54,348 nt of DNA, from positions 1 through 54,348 of the IMG/VR virus record IMGVR_UViG_3300017963_000320. The stretch is one strand, 5' to 3'. The notes under the pieces were generated by a model. The model saw only the letters and a program-made list of their open reading frames with translations, searched no databases and was not told where the DNA came from. Positions 38,795-47,910 of the stretch are shown piece by piece. The DNA comes from a virus. Position 1 is the stretch's first letter. The number at the start of each line of letters is the position of its first letter. A program made the translations under genes and the position numbers.

Positions 38795-39146
38795 ATTTGT
38801 CAATCAGAATCTGTTGAACGATGCCGTATATTGGTCAATCGGTGCAGGTGAAGACGATGGTGAAGGGAACATCACATATCCTGCACCCATTGAAATCAAA
38901 TGCAGATGGCAAGATGTGAATGAAATGGTTGATGACAATGAAGGGAATCAATTTTTAAGTCAAGCAATAATCTATTCAGACAGGGAACTTGAAGATAACG
39001 GTTGGCTGTTTGAAGGAAAGCTGACTGACATTGTTGGAAGCACTGACAATCCGAAAGAAGTTGCAGGTGCTTACATGATAAAAAAGAAGGGTAAAAGTTC
39101 AAGACTGAAGATTGCTGATGAAAAAATCTTCAAGGTGTGGATATGA
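38781..39146 (+). CDS. Head-tail joining protein-like
   Basis: A 121-residue protein with a beta-rich core (APIEIKCRWQDVNEM, QFLSQAIIYSDRELEDNGWL) matching the size and position of head-closure or stopper proteins that follow the adaptor. It overlaps the previous gene by 14 bases and the next by four. ATG 38781 is the first good start; a longer open frame lies over the previous gene. Confidence 0.68.
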   Translation: MAIAEFVNQNLLNDAVYWSIGAGEDDGEGNITYPAPIEIKCRWQDVNEMVDDNEGNQFLSQAIIYSDRELEDNGWLFEGKLTDIVGSTDNPKEVAGAYMIKKKGKSSRLKIADEKIFKVWI

Positions 39147-39652
39147 GCATTCAAATGACAGTTCAAGGTGTTGATGTGACAGAGCAAAATATGCTGAAAG
39201 TTGCAAGCGATGTTTTGATTGCATCAGAAATTGGTGTATTCAAAACAGGCTTGCTTGTTCAAAGAACTGCACAGTTGAAAGCACCTGTTGATTTGGGCAA
39301 CTTGAAAGCATCTGCATACACACATGGAAAAAGGCAGGCATTTGACGATCCATCATGGGTGAAAGAGAAAAAAGAAAAGGATGAAAAAACAGGAAGAATT
39401 GTTGTCAGGACAGCAGACCCTGTTGAACTTTCAGTTGATCATGCAAATGCAAAGAATGAAGCAACAGGAAGAATCAGGGTTCAAGAACAGCAATTGAATC
39501 AACTTGTTGTCGTTGGGTTTTCTGCAAACTATGCAATTTATGTTCATGAAAATCACAGAACAAAATCAGATTTCTTGCGTTCTGCAATAACAGAAAGCAG
39601 TGACACTTTGCTGATGAATGTTGCAAGAGAAATCAAAAGGGTGTTGCCATGA
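39143..39652 (+). CDS. HK97 gp10-like tail completion protein
   Basis: A 169-residue protein with the family pattern: an N-terminal helix, RTAQLKAPVDLGNLKASAYT near residue 50, and a late YAIYVHENHRTKSDFLRSAI, where V-E-x-x-x-x-K/A-x-x-F-L is the hallmark of phage HK97 gp10-like proteins. These help join the tail to the head. It overlaps both neighbours by four bases. Confidence 0.78.
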   Translation: MSIQMTVQGVDVTEQNMLKVASDVLIASEIGVFKTGLLVQRTAQLKAPVDLGNLKASAYTHGKRQAFDDPSWVKEKKEKDEKTGRIVVRTADPVELSVDHANAKNEATGRIRVQEQQLNQLVVVGFSANYAIYVHENHRTKSDFLRSAITESSDTLLMNVAREIKRVLP

Positions 39653-40074
39653 ATGCAGTCACAAAAGATTTAGTTGAATATTTTGTTGCAGAAGGTCTTG
39701 GTGTTAAAGGTGGCAAAACTGATTGGGCATTATACATGAACCAAGAACCTGCATCAGGAAAAGATAACGGTCCTGCATCAGACAATGTGATCACACTTTA
39801 CGATCAGGCAGGACAACCACCTGCACGATGCATCAACAGTCAGAAGACTGCATTCTTCACAGCCTTTCAAATCAGGGCAAGGGGAAATGTTCAAACTGAT
39901 GTCAGGGAAAGACTGAAACTTTTAAGAGATAAACTGACAAGCATTGAAGGATGGTTGCAGTTGAATGGAACAGATTACATGAATTTCCAACCGTTGTCCG
40001 ACATGTTTCTAATCGCCAGAGATGACAGACAGCGATGGATTTGGGCGGTGAATTATCAGGTTCTAAGAAAATGA
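39649..40074 (+). CDS. Tail terminator-like protein (minor capsid PF12691-type)
   Basis: A 141-residue protein: WALYMNQEPA, then ITLYDQAGQPPARCINSQK, FQIRARGNVQTDVRERLKLL and a final RDDRQRWIWAVNYQVLRK. This order is that of tail terminator proteins that cap the tail tube and stop its growth. It precedes the tube protein. Confidence 0.75.
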   Translation: MNAVTKDLVEYFVAEGLGVKGGKTDWALYMNQEPASGKDNGPASDNVITLYDQAGQPPARCINSQKTAFFTAFQIRARGNVQTDVRERLKLLRDKLTSIEGWLQLNGTDYMNFQPLSDMFLIARDDRQRWIWAVNYQVLRK

Positions 40075-40118
40075 TGATTCACCATGAAACAATAACAATG
40101 ATGAATTGAGGTAAAAAA

Positions 40119-40508
40119 ATGCCAAAGAATTCACATGGTACAAAGATAACTTTTGCGAGTGGTTTCCTTGCTTGCATCACAGCCTTTGTTTTACCTGATC
40201 AAACAAGAATTGCTCTTGACACTTCTTGCATGGACACCGACACATGGCGGACAAAAATCCCAGGCAAGTTAATTGATCAAGGTGAAATGACTGTTGACCT
40301 GTTCTTTGAACCTGAAAACATTCCTCCGATCAATGGTTCACCCGAAACCATTGTCATACAGTTCACCGATGGTGCGACTTGGAGTTTTACAGGTTTTATG
40401 ACTGCAACAGGTGGTGCATCTGCTGAACTTGATGGATTGATGACACAAACTGTCACCATCACTGTCAGTGGAAAAATTGAAATCACTGGTGACAGTTCAT
40501 CAGGTTAA
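40119..40508 (+). CDS. Major tail tube protein-like
   Basis: A 129-residue beta-rich protein (GEMTVDLFFEPEN, ETIVIQFTDGATWSFTGFM, MTQTVTITVSGKIEIT) in the correct place between terminator and chaperone genes. The paired strands and the closing TITVSGKI segment match siphophage tube subunits, which stack as hexamers. Short for the family. It starts behind GAGGTAAAAAA. Confidence 0.75.
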   Translation: MPKNSHGTKITFASGFLACITAFVLPDQTRIALDTSCMDTDTWRTKIPGKLIDQGEMTVDLFFEPENIPPINGSPETIVIQFTDGATWSFTGFMTATGGASAELDGLMTQTVTITVSGKIEITGDSSSG

Positions 40509-40529
40509 TAAAAAAAAGGTAAACATAAA

Positions 40530-40952
40530 ATGGACAGCTTAACCAAAGCAGAAATCCTTGAATTCAAAAATCTTGAAATCGTGGCTGTGTCCTTGCCTGA
40601 AATGGGCAAGGGCAAAGTCATCAATATAATTGCTTGGAATGGCAGACAGCGTGACCGTTGGGAACAGCAACTGCAAGACAATCAGAAAGGAAAGAAGATC
40701 AGCTTGCGAGGCATCAAAGCACTTGCATGTTGTCTTTCCATCTGCAATGACAAAGGTGAAATGCTTTTCAACGAAAATGATTCTGCTGAACTGAACAAGA
40801 TCAGTGCAAAAATTATCAACAAACTTTGGGATAAGATTTGCGAGATCAATGGTATTGGTGAAAGTGAAGTTGAAGAATTGCAGGGAAACTCAAAAGGCGG
40901 GGCGAAAGATGGTTTTGGTTCCGCCTCTCAAGAGAATTTGGAATCCCTGTAA
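40530..40952 (+). CDS. Tail assembly chaperone, upstream product (G-like)
   Basis: A 140-residue protein (LTKAEILEFKNLEIVAVSLP, GRQRDRWEQQLQDN, NKLWDKICEINGIGESEVEEL) of the tail assembly chaperone type, which coats the tape measure before tube assembly. The -1 frame opens at 40874 and continues to 41242, coding a typical chaperone T-domain, so a programmed -1 frameshift between about 40874 and 40952 would give a longer G-T product. Classic slippery heptamers are absent; candidates are A-AAA-GGC (40892-40898) and T-TTT-GGT (40913-40919). Confidence 0.8.
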   Translation: MDSLTKAEILEFKNLEIVAVSLPEMGKGKVINIIAWNGRQRDRWEQQLQDNQKGKKISLRGIKALACCLSICNDKGEMLFNENDSAELNKISAKIINKLWDKICEINGIGESEVEELQGNSKGGAKDGFGSASQENLESL

Positions 40953-41242
40953 AGCAACTGCAAGAACAGATCAGTTCAAAAGAGTTTGCAGAATACATGG
41001 CATTCTATCTGATTGAACCATCAATCGAAGATAAAATTGTTGCGTATCTGAAACAGGTTGCATACTATGTTGACAGATCATCAGGTGGAAAGGTAGACAG
41101 AAACCTGACAAAATATGAACTGTTTGAAAAGGCATTGAATGAAACCATGACTGATGATGAAATCATCAATGCAAGAAAGCAATGGCAAGAAGCAAACAAA
41201 GATATGTTTGTCAGAAAAAAGAGAAAGAAGAAAAGCGTGTAA
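40874..41242 (+). CDS. Tail assembly chaperone frameshift extension (T-like)
   Basis: The frame is open from 40874 and translates through WFWFRLSREFGIPVKQLQEQ, then ISSKEFAEYMAFYLIEPSIE, the pattern of phage tail chaperone T-domains (Leu-rich helix, aromatic and E-P motif). The first ATG (40997) would omit this conserved segment, so translation by -1 shift from the upstream gene is the better reading. Eighteen bases separate it from the tape measure gene. Confidence 0.72.
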   Translation, partial: RIAGKLKRRGERWFWFRLSREFGIPVKQLQEQISSKEFAEYMAFYLIEPSIEDKIVAYLKQVAYYVDRSSGGKVDRNLTKYELFEKALNETMTDDEIINARKQWQEANKDMFVRKKRKKKSV

Positions 41243-41259
41243 ACGCAAGGAAATAAAAA

Positions 41260-43665
41260 ATGCCTACCGTTGGAAGCATTGTCGTTGACCTTGTTGCTAA
41301 TACATCAAAGTTCATCAGGGGCATTGATGAAAGCACAACTGAAATGGAAAAGTTTGGTCGTGTCATGGAAGCAACAGGAACAAAGATGCGAAACATTGGC
41401 AGGTCACTTTTCACAAGGGTGACATTGCCGATCACAGCTTTGGGTGTTGCATCAGTCAAACTTGCATCAGACTTTGAAACAAGCATGACAAAGATTGAAA
41501 CCCTTGTCGGCATTGCAGGTGATGAAGTTGGAAGGATGCGATCACAGGTTCTTGAATTGTCAGGACAAACATCAAAGTCACCAAGAGAACTTGCAGATGC
41601 ATTGTTTGTTGTAACATCAGCAGGTCTGCGTGGAAGCAAGGCAATGGAAACCCTTCAACAATCTGCAAAGGCATCTGTTGCAGGTCTTGGTGAAACACAG
41701 GATATTGCAAGGGCAGTCACAGGTGTTCTTCAGGCTTATTCAAAGCAAGGTCTGCAAGCAAGTGAAGCAACAGACATTCTTCTTGGAACAGTTCGTGCTG
41801 GTAACTTGGAAGCGTCAGAGCTTGCACCTACACTTGGTCGAGTTGTGGGAATTGCAGGTGAACTTGGTGTGTCATTCAAAGAAGTTGGTGCAAACATTGC
41901 AACATTCACAAGACTTGGTGTGAACAGTGCAGAAGCTGTGACAGGTCTTCGTGCAATCCTGTCTTCAGTTCTTTCACCAACAGAGAAAACAGAACAGGCA
42001 CTTGCAACTGTTGGTTTGTCTGCTGAAGATTTGCGAAGAAAGATTGGTGAACAAGGCTTGCAAAGAACACTTGCAGAATTGCTTGAAAAGTTTCAAGGAA
42101 ATTCAGCGGCACTTGCTGATGTTTTCCCTAATGTCAGAGCATTGTCAAACGTTCTTGGTACAGCATCAGCACAGGGTGAAACATATGCACAGGTGTTGAA
42201 AGACATGGAAGAATCAACAGGTCTTGTTGATCAGGCATTTGACAGAACAAAGCAAACAGCAGGACAAAAGTTTGCTGAAGCAATCAATGCATCAAAGAAA
42301 GCATTCATCAGTTTTGGTGAAACACTGCTTCCTGTTATCACAAAGATTGTTGAAGGAATCACATCAGTTGTCAAAGCAATTGGTGACATGAATAAATTTT
42401 GGAAGATTGTAACAATCACAGTCCTTGCATTTGCGGCGGTCATTCCACCACTTCTGATTCTTATGGGAACTTGGCTTGCAATCATTGGACAGATCACAAT
42501 TGCATATGGAAAAGGATTGATCCCTGCAATTTGGGCTTCAACAAAAGCAATCATTGCAAAGACTGTTGCAATTGGTTTGGCAATTCTTCCTGTTGTGGCT
42601 TTGACTGCTGTGATTGTTGCACTTGGTTTAGCATTTATGGAAGCAGGAGATAATGCACAGACAGGTGCAAGAATGTTCAGGGAATCATTCAGGAATGAAA
42701 AGAATTTCACTGCACTTGGAAAAGCAACTGAAAGCATTGCAAAGTTGAAGAAAGAACTTGAAAAGATGCCAAAGGGAACACTGCCAGCAGAACAGAAAAG
42801 GCTGGAACTTTTCAAGGAACAATCAAAAAGGCTGAATTCACAGAGAAAGATTTTCACAGACCTTGCCAAAGAGCAAAGGGCAACAGGCAGGGGTGATCTT
42901 GCACAGCGATCAATGCGAATTGCAAGAGAAAGAACAAAGCAACTGATTGAACAGAACAAGAAGATCAAGGAACAGTCACAACTGATCAAGAAGATTGCCA
43001 AAGAAGAACGTGAACGAATGGCAAGGGAACAAAGGGCAAAATCCCTTGAAAAGTTTGCTGAAGGCATTGCAAAGATTCAGGAAGGTTTGCGTGGTGGTGG
43101 AATGTCACCAATGGAAAAACTTGCTGATGATATAAGCAAGGCAGAAGAAAATGCAAGGAAATTAGTTGCAGGATTGAAAGGTCTGACAGCAGAACAGAAA
43201 AGCACACTGACAGAACAGGCAATTGCTGACATCAAGAAACTTGGTGCTGAAAGAAAAAGACAGATCAAGAAAGATGCAGAAATCGAACTTGCACAGGCAT
43301 TGCTGACAGGAAAGGAATTGCAAATCTTCAATGAAAAAAGAAGGTTCAATGCACTACGAAAGCAGGCAGGTGACAACAAAAAGATTCAGGATGCACTGAA
43401 GAAACAGTTGGAACTGAACATTGGAAAGATTCTTGCAGATGGTGAAAAGAAAAAAGAACCATCAGGAAGAACAACACTGACAACAGATGCACTTCGCAGG
43501 GGAAGCGTTGAAGCATTCAGGGCGTTGAATGTTGACAGAGATAATAAAGAATTGAAAGTCCAGCAAGAAACAGCAAACAACACTGAAGCAACAAAGAAAG
43601 CACTTGAAAACATTGAAAGAAAACTTGGTGAACAAGGTTTTCAATTGCTAGTGCGAGGTAATTAA
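41260..43665 (+). CDS. Tail tape measure protein
   Basis: An 801-residue protein that sets tail length. The start (IVVDLVANTSKFIRGIDEST, RSLFTRVTLPITALGVASVK, LASDFETSMTKIETLVG) and ELADALFVVTSAGLRGSKAM match the TIGR01760 tape measure core. Hydrophobic helices span about 380-463 (VTITVLAFAAVIPPLLILMG). Residues 480-640 are a long charged coiled coil rich in Lys and Glu. Its length implies a tail of very roughly 120 nm by the usual 0.15 nm per residue rule. It ends four bases before a tail gene. Confidence 0.93.
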   Translation: MPTVGSIVVDLVANTSKFIRGIDESTTEMEKFGRVMEATGTKMRNIGRSLFTRVTLPITALGVASVKLASDFETSMTKIETLVGIAGDEVGRMRSQVLELSGQTSKSPRELADALFVVTSAGLRGSKAMETLQQSAKASVAGLGETQDIARAVTGVLQAYSKQGLQASEATDILLGTVRAGNLEASELAPTLGRVVGIAGELGVSFKEVGANIATFTRLGVNSAEAVTGLRAILSSVLSPTEKTEQALATVGLSAEDLRRKIGEQGLQRTLAELLEKFQGNSAALADVFPNVRALSNVLGTASAQGETYAQVLKDMEESTGLVDQAFDRTKQTAGQKFAEAINASKKAFISFGETLLPVITKIVEGITSVVKAIGDMNKFWKIVTITVLAFAAVIPPLLILMGTWLAIIGQITIAYGKGLIPAIWASTKAIIAKTVAIGLAILPVVALTAVIVALGLAFMEAGDNAQTGARMFRESFRNEKNFTALGKATESIAKLKKELEKMPKGTLPAEQKRLELFKEQSKRLNSQRKIFTDLAKEQRATGRGDLAQRSMRIARERTKQLIEQNKKIKEQSQLIKKIAKEERERMAREQRAKSLEKFAEGIAKIQEGLRGGGMSPMEKLADDISKAEENARKLVAGLKGLTAEQKSTLTEQAIADIKKLGAERKRQIKKDAEIELAQALLTGKELQIFNEKRRFNALRKQAGDNKKIQDALKKQLELNIGKILADGEKKKEPSGRTTLTTDALRRGSVEAFRALNVDRDNKELKVQQETANNTEATKKALENIERKLGEQGFQLLVRGN

Positions 43666-44661
43666 ATGCCAACACCAACACAAATATTTGAAACAGCAGG
43701 TGACGGAAGACGAGCACCAATAAACAGTGACAACACTTTCAACTTCATCAGGACATTCAGAGTTGTTTATGATGAACCTGTGTTTGATCTTGCAGAAGTT
43801 GCAGGTGCAAAGATCAGTGAATCAGTCAGACTGCCAAGAAAGGGTGAACCATATTCAACACAGTTTTCAAAAGCAACTGTTCGTGTCATTGATCCAACAG
43901 ATGTGAACGATGAAGGCTGTGTCTTTGACGTAAGGGTTGAATATTCTTCAGAAGGAAGTTCATCAAACAGAGACAATCCTGATAATCCTTTGAAGCGTCC
44001 GTGGAAAGTTTCATTCAGTTTTGACTTCAAAGAAAAGACATTGGAAAGGGCAAAGTCAAGCATTGGTGCTTTCAATGAATCAGTTGCTGTTGCAACTATT
44101 GCAGGGGAAAAGTTTGATCCGCCACTTGTCCAGCAAGAAACATTCACACTTGTCAGAATGGTGAAAAACATGGCAAATTTTCCAACTGCACTTGCAAGGG
44201 AAACTGTGAAAAGCATGAACAAGAACAAGACAAATGTTGCAGGAATTGATGTTCCTGAACTTCATGCATTCATGCGATCAATCACATCAGGTGACAAGCA
44301 AAAAGAAAATGATGTTGAATTCTATGCAGTGACATTTGAAGTTTTGATTGCAGGTCAGATTCAAAATCAAAATGTGAACTACGTTCCAAAAAACACAGCA
44401 AGAAACAAGGTCAGTCCTTTTGACACTGAAATCCTTCATGCAGGATACAGGGCATTCTATGTGAATTCGCCCGGATCAAGTGATGCTGATGAAGTGACAA
44501 TCAACAATAAGAAACCATCAAAGCCTGTCTTGTTGAATGATGAAGGTGCATACGATCCCGAAGCACAAAAACCTGAAAATGCATCCTATATTGTTTTCAG
44601 AACATTTGAAGCAAAAGATTGGAAAAATCTCGGGTTGCCTGTCAATCAAGGTGGTGTCTGA
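43666..44661 (+). CDS. Tail protein downstream of the tape measure (distal tail role likely)
   Basis: A 331-residue protein, mostly beta (FIRTFRVVYDEPVFDLAEVA, KPWKVSFSFDF-type strands, VEFYAVTFEVLIAGQIQ). Its place right after the tape measure is that of distal tail or tip-complex proteins, but no motif lets me name it. One base is shared with the next gene (TGATG). Confidence 0.65.
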   Translation: MPTPTQIFETAGDGRRAPINSDNTFNFIRTFRVVYDEPVFDLAEVAGAKISESVRLPRKGEPYSTQFSKATVRVIDPTDVNDEGCVFDVRVEYSSEGSSSNRDNPDNPLKRPWKVSFSFDFKEKTLERAKSSIGAFNESVAVATIAGEKFDPPLVQQETFTLVRMVKNMANFPTALARETVKSMNKNKTNVAGIDVPELHAFMRSITSGDKQKENDVEFYAVTFEVLIAGQIQNQNVNYVPKNTARNKVSPFDTEILHAGYRAFYVNSPGSSDADEVTINNKKPSKPVLLNDEGAYDPEAQKPENASYIVFRTFEAKDWKNLGLPVNQGGV

Positions 44662-46406
44662 TGGCAGATAAAGGTGTTGTATTTGGTGAAAAAACTGCTG
44701 ACAGAATTCTGAATGCAACTCAAAAGGTTGAATCAGCAACAAGGGGAATTGGTTCAAGCACATCGGTCAGTTCAGAAAATGTCACCTATGTCGAAATCAC
44801 AGAAGCACTTGAAAATGGTTTTTATTTAGGGGTGCAAAGGGTTTTTGATTTTGAAGCAGTACAAGACACAGAAAACCCTGAACCATTTTTCATTGAACCA
44901 ACATCAGGAAACATCATTCAATTCAATGGCGGTCCAAATGGTGACAACACAAACTTTGGTGTCAGTGAAGCAAGCAATCTTTTTGAAATCAATGGAATGA
45001 CAGGTGTTCCAGCAGGAACAATTGTTCAGGTCTTTCCTGCGTATGGAATTGCAGGTGGTACACAATGGGTTTTTGATGTCAAGTCAGCATTGCTGTTGCC
45101 TTTTCAATTGTCATACGATTCTGATATTTCAGAAGCAACAGTTGGTGCATTCAGAAGTGAATCATGGTATCCGTTTGAAGATTCAATCAGACTTGGCGGA
45201 CAGGAAGAACTGATTCAAACATCACCTGAATCAATCAGTGCAAGTGATGGTGATGTCATCTTTTATGAAATAACAATTTCAACTTTCATGGCAACACTGA
45301 ACAAAGACACTGCACTGCCAGCAGACACAGCCGACACCCGACATGTTGAAGTTGGAAGGATCAAAGGCAATCAGGCACATCAAACACTGTACGGAATCAT
45401 CAGGCTTGATCTTGGTGAAGTCAGGGTTTCAATTGATGACTTGGAACTTGGTTTGCTATACGATAAAATTCAAGCACCTTCAGACACAGGTGATGTTGCA
45501 AATGGTGCAGACAATCTTGCACTTGTTGTCTATGTGGCAAATCCAGCAGGTGCAGAATTGGTTGCATTAGATTTTGACATTCAACTTTTGCCAAGTCAGA
45601 CAATCAGCACATCAGACCACCTGATGCTTGCAAGTGGTCAAAATCATTACAAAGCAACACTTGAAGACATCTACGACAACATTGATGACATCTTTGTGAC
45701 TGCATCTTCATCTGACACAACTGCCGGACCATTGTTTGACGCATCAGTTGGAACAGAAAAACTTCGGGCAGGTGCAGGTGGAAAAGATGGTTACGATCCT
45801 GTATCAACACCTGATAACGATGCACTTTATGTCTATGTCACAAATGAAGCAGGTGACGAAGAAATGTGGATCGACATGGACATTGCAAGACTGGTGAACC
45901 TTGCACCAAATTCAACTGATGTCATCATGTTTGCACCTGATTCAACTGCACCAACACATCAGAAAAGAACCTTTGGTGAATTGGCAGGTGATGCAATTCA
46001 ATTTCTGAACAATGCCTTTGCACTTGATGGAAAAAGATCAATCACAACAGACACAGATCAAGCACAGCTTGTCAATGATTTGGATGATGGAAGTCTTTCT
46101 GATGGATATTGCTATTCATACGATACAACTAGGGGATGGCACTTGATAGAAGACCTTCTGATCACAATGAATGGATATAACGCATCATTTGACCAGTTTA
46201 TTGTTTCAGATTCAAGTGGTGGATCACCTGCCGAATGGCGAAATCTTTCTGTTCTTGCAGGTGAACTGCTGACCTATAGTGAAGCATTCAATTCACTTGA
46301 TGTTGACCTGACAGGAATCACAGGGTACGATTCAGGGAAAACACAATTTCTTGGACACATTTCAGGAACACTGACTTGGATTGATTCAAGCACGACCTGC
46401 ACATAA
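44661..46406 (+). CDS. Large tail tip or fibre protein
   Basis: A 581-residue protein rich in Asp, Thr, Gly and Ala with few Cys, consisting of many short strands (VFDFEAVQDTENPEPFFIEP, GIIRLDLGEVRVSIDDLELG, TQFLGHISGTLTWIDSSTTC). Several segments look like repeated, degenerate blocks (LALVVYVANPAGAELVALDF and ALYVYVTNEAGDEEMWIDMD), which suggests an internal duplication near residues 295 and 390. It probably forms part of the tail tip or a fibre. The start at 44661 shares its A with the previous stop; the open frame upstream overlaps that gene. Confidence 0.68.
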   Translation: MADKGVVFGEKTADRILNATQKVESATRGIGSSTSVSSENVTYVEITEALENGFYLGVQRVFDFEAVQDTENPEPFFIEPTSGNIIQFNGGPNGDNTNFGVSEASNLFEINGMTGVPAGTIVQVFPAYGIAGGTQWVFDVKSALLLPFQLSYDSDISEATVGAFRSESWYPFEDSIRLGGQEELIQTSPESISASDGDVIFYEITISTFMATLNKDTALPADTADTRHVEVGRIKGNQAHQTLYGIIRLDLGEVRVSIDDLELGLLYDKIQAPSDTGDVANGADNLALVVYVANPAGAELVALDFDIQLLPSQTISTSDHLMLASGQNHYKATLEDIYDNIDDIFVTASSSDTTAGPLFDASVGTEKLRAGAGGKDGYDPVSTPDNDALYVYVTNEAGDEEMWIDMDIARLVNLAPNSTDVIMFAPDSTAPTHQKRTFGELAGDAIQFLNNAFALDGKRSITTDTDQAQLVNDLDDGSLSDGYCYSYDTTRGWHLIEDLLITMNGYNASFDQFIVSDSSGGSPAEWRNLSVLAGELLTYSEAFNSLDVDLTGITGYDSGKTQFLGHISGTLTWIDSSTTCT

Positions 46407-46419
46407 AGGGAATCATGTA

Positions 46420-46959
46420 ATGCCTGAAGTTCGATTGAATGCAAATGGTGAAGTCTTATTGAATGCAAGTGGTGAAGTTGCCATTGACACTGAATGCTGT
46501 TGCACAGTTGTCTATGAACTTTGTGATCCAACATCAATTGAATATCTTGAATGCAATGGTGATTCATCAGCAGTTCCAATTTATGTTGACCCTTCAGTTT
46601 TATCAGGGATTGATCCACCACCATCTGTGATTGAAATTTCAGGAACATGTTATGAATTTGTTCAGAAAAGCCTGACTGCCATTGATACATTTTCAATTGA
46701 TTCAGAACCAAATGCATGTGATGATTCTGTCTGTGCAGGTGCAGTTCTTGATTGTGGTGATGCAGGTTGCACAAATCAGATCACACACAGTTCAATTGCG
46801 CCATTCTTTACAGAAGCTGAATGTTTGGCGGCACTACCACCGAGCCCTGATTGCACATCTGATTGCAGTGGATCATTTAGTTCCGCACCATGTGGTGCAT
46901 TCTGTGCAGATTTAGGCGGTCTATGGGCAATCACCTGTTGCTGTGAGGATTCACCATAA
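46420..46959 (+). CDS. Cysteine-rich modular tail protein 1
   Basis: A 179-residue protein with an N-terminal beta stretch (VRLNANGEVLLNASGEVAID) and one copy of a roughly 75-residue module: YELCDPTSIEYLEC, IYVDPSVLSGIDPPP, VIEISGTCYEFVQKS, IDTFSIDSEPNACDDSVC. The C-terminal part has 14 or so further Cys residues (CTSDCSGSFSSAPCGAFC). Three adjacent genes share this module. The protein is likely external on the virion, since such disulfide-rich folds need oxidation. The module is new to me. It starts behind AAAGGGAATC and shares one base with the next gene. Confidence 0.65.
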   Translation: MPEVRLNANGEVLLNASGEVAIDTECCCTVVYELCDPTSIEYLECNGDSSAVPIYVDPSVLSGIDPPPSVIEISGTCYEFVQKSLTAIDTFSIDSEPNACDDSVCAGAVLDCGDAGCTNQITHSSIAPFFTEAECLAALPPSPDCTSDCSGSFSSAPCGAFCADLGGLWAITCCCEDSP

Positions 46960-47909
46960 TGTCTGATATAAGAGTAAATAAAACAAATTTAAGTGATCCA
47001 ATTCCTGATGTGGTCAAAGCAGGTGGTGTGTGCTATAAGATAAAAGAAATCAACAGTGATGCACCCGACACAGTTCCAACTGATGAATACGAAGATTGCG
47101 ACTGCTGTATTGCAACATCTGTTTGCTATCAATCCTGCGATGATTCATCAATTTTGATTTACATTGATCCTTCTGCATTAGATATGAGCAACATTCCTTT
47201 GGTTGTGGAAATTTCAGGAACATGTTATGAATTGCCTTTGTGCAGTCAAGAAGCACCTGACACATTCAGCATCAGCAGTACACCACCTGATTGTGATGAT
47301 TCAGTTTGTTCAGGATCAGGTTCTTGTATTTATGAATTATGTGATCCTGTGTCAGTACAATATCAGGAATGTGCAGGTGGCGGTGGTGCAACAATCTATG
47401 TTGATCCTTCAGTTCTTTCAACACTTGATCCACCACCTGACATTGTGGAAATAAATGAAATCTGTTACGAGTACGTGCAGAAGTCTTTGACTGCCATTGA
47501 CACATTCAGCATTTCAACAGATAGTGCTGTTGATTGTGCTGATGAACTTTGTGTTGTCTGTCCTGCAAATAAAACAGCTTCTTATCTTGCACAATCAGGG
47601 GGAACGTTAATATTTGGTTCATGTGGTGTTTGCGGAATACCTCTAACAAACCTTGCAAGGCAAAGTGATTTACAATGGCTTGGAACTGTTGGTTCACAGT
47701 TTGTTTATCTTGAAAGGGTTTCAAATGAATGGCAAGTCAGGTATCTGTGTAACGCTGGAACACCTGTCACAGTCATTTATAAATTGCCAGGCGGTGCAGG
47801 TATTGGTCAAGCCTGCCCACCAAACGGAAACTATCAACACACAAGTTTCCCATCAGCAGGCGTGGCTTGTGCAGGAACAGTAATACCTTCTTTTATGGTG
47901 ATAAGTTAA
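46959..47909 (+). CDS. Cysteine-rich modular tail protein 2
   Basis: A 316-residue protein with a half module (VCYKIKEINSDAPDTVP), then two full modules (about residues 50-117, with IYIDPSALDMSN and CYELPLCSQEAPDTFSI; and about 125-200, with IYVDPSVLSTLDPPP and CYEYVQKSLTAIDTFSI), then a Cys/Gly-rich domain of about 110 residues containing CGVCGIPLTNLARQSD. The last domain differs from those of the neighbouring proteins, so the modules act as shared stalks with exchangeable ends. A receptor-binding or tip role is inference. It shares its first base with the previous gene's stop. Confidence 0.65.
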   Translation: MSDIRVNKTNLSDPIPDVVKAGGVCYKIKEINSDAPDTVPTDEYEDCDCCIATSVCYQSCDDSSILIYIDPSALDMSNIPLVVEISGTCYELPLCSQEAPDTFSISSTPPDCDDSVCSGSGSCIYELCDPVSVQYQECAGGGGATIYVDPSVLSTLDPPPDIVEINEICYEYVQKSLTAIDTFSISTDSAVDCADELCVVCPANKTASYLAQSGGTLIFGSCGVCGIPLTNLARQSDLQWLGTVGSQFVYLERVSNEWQVRYLCNAGTPVTVIYKLPGGAGIGQACPPNGNYQHTSFPSAGVACAGTVIPSFMVIS

Positions 47910-47910
47910 A

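Noticed and set aside
40804-41016. Third frame across the tail chaperone overlap as the frameshift product
   Set aside because: It is not the -1 frame with the conserved T-domain; it ends soon after and has no family-like sequence.
42231-43067. Long antisense frame of 278 codons opposite the tape measure gene
   Set aside because: It lies fully inside a well-supported gene on the other strand, has no ribosome site, and its open state follows from the strong codon bias of the coding strand. Several other long minus-strand frames (396-995, 36287-36805, 10234-10695, 46274-46774) are rejected for the same reason.
46413-46422. ATG-TAA just before the ATG at 46420 as a regulatory mini-ORF
   Set aside because: A two-codon frame of this kind is easily produced by chance and nothing else supports it.
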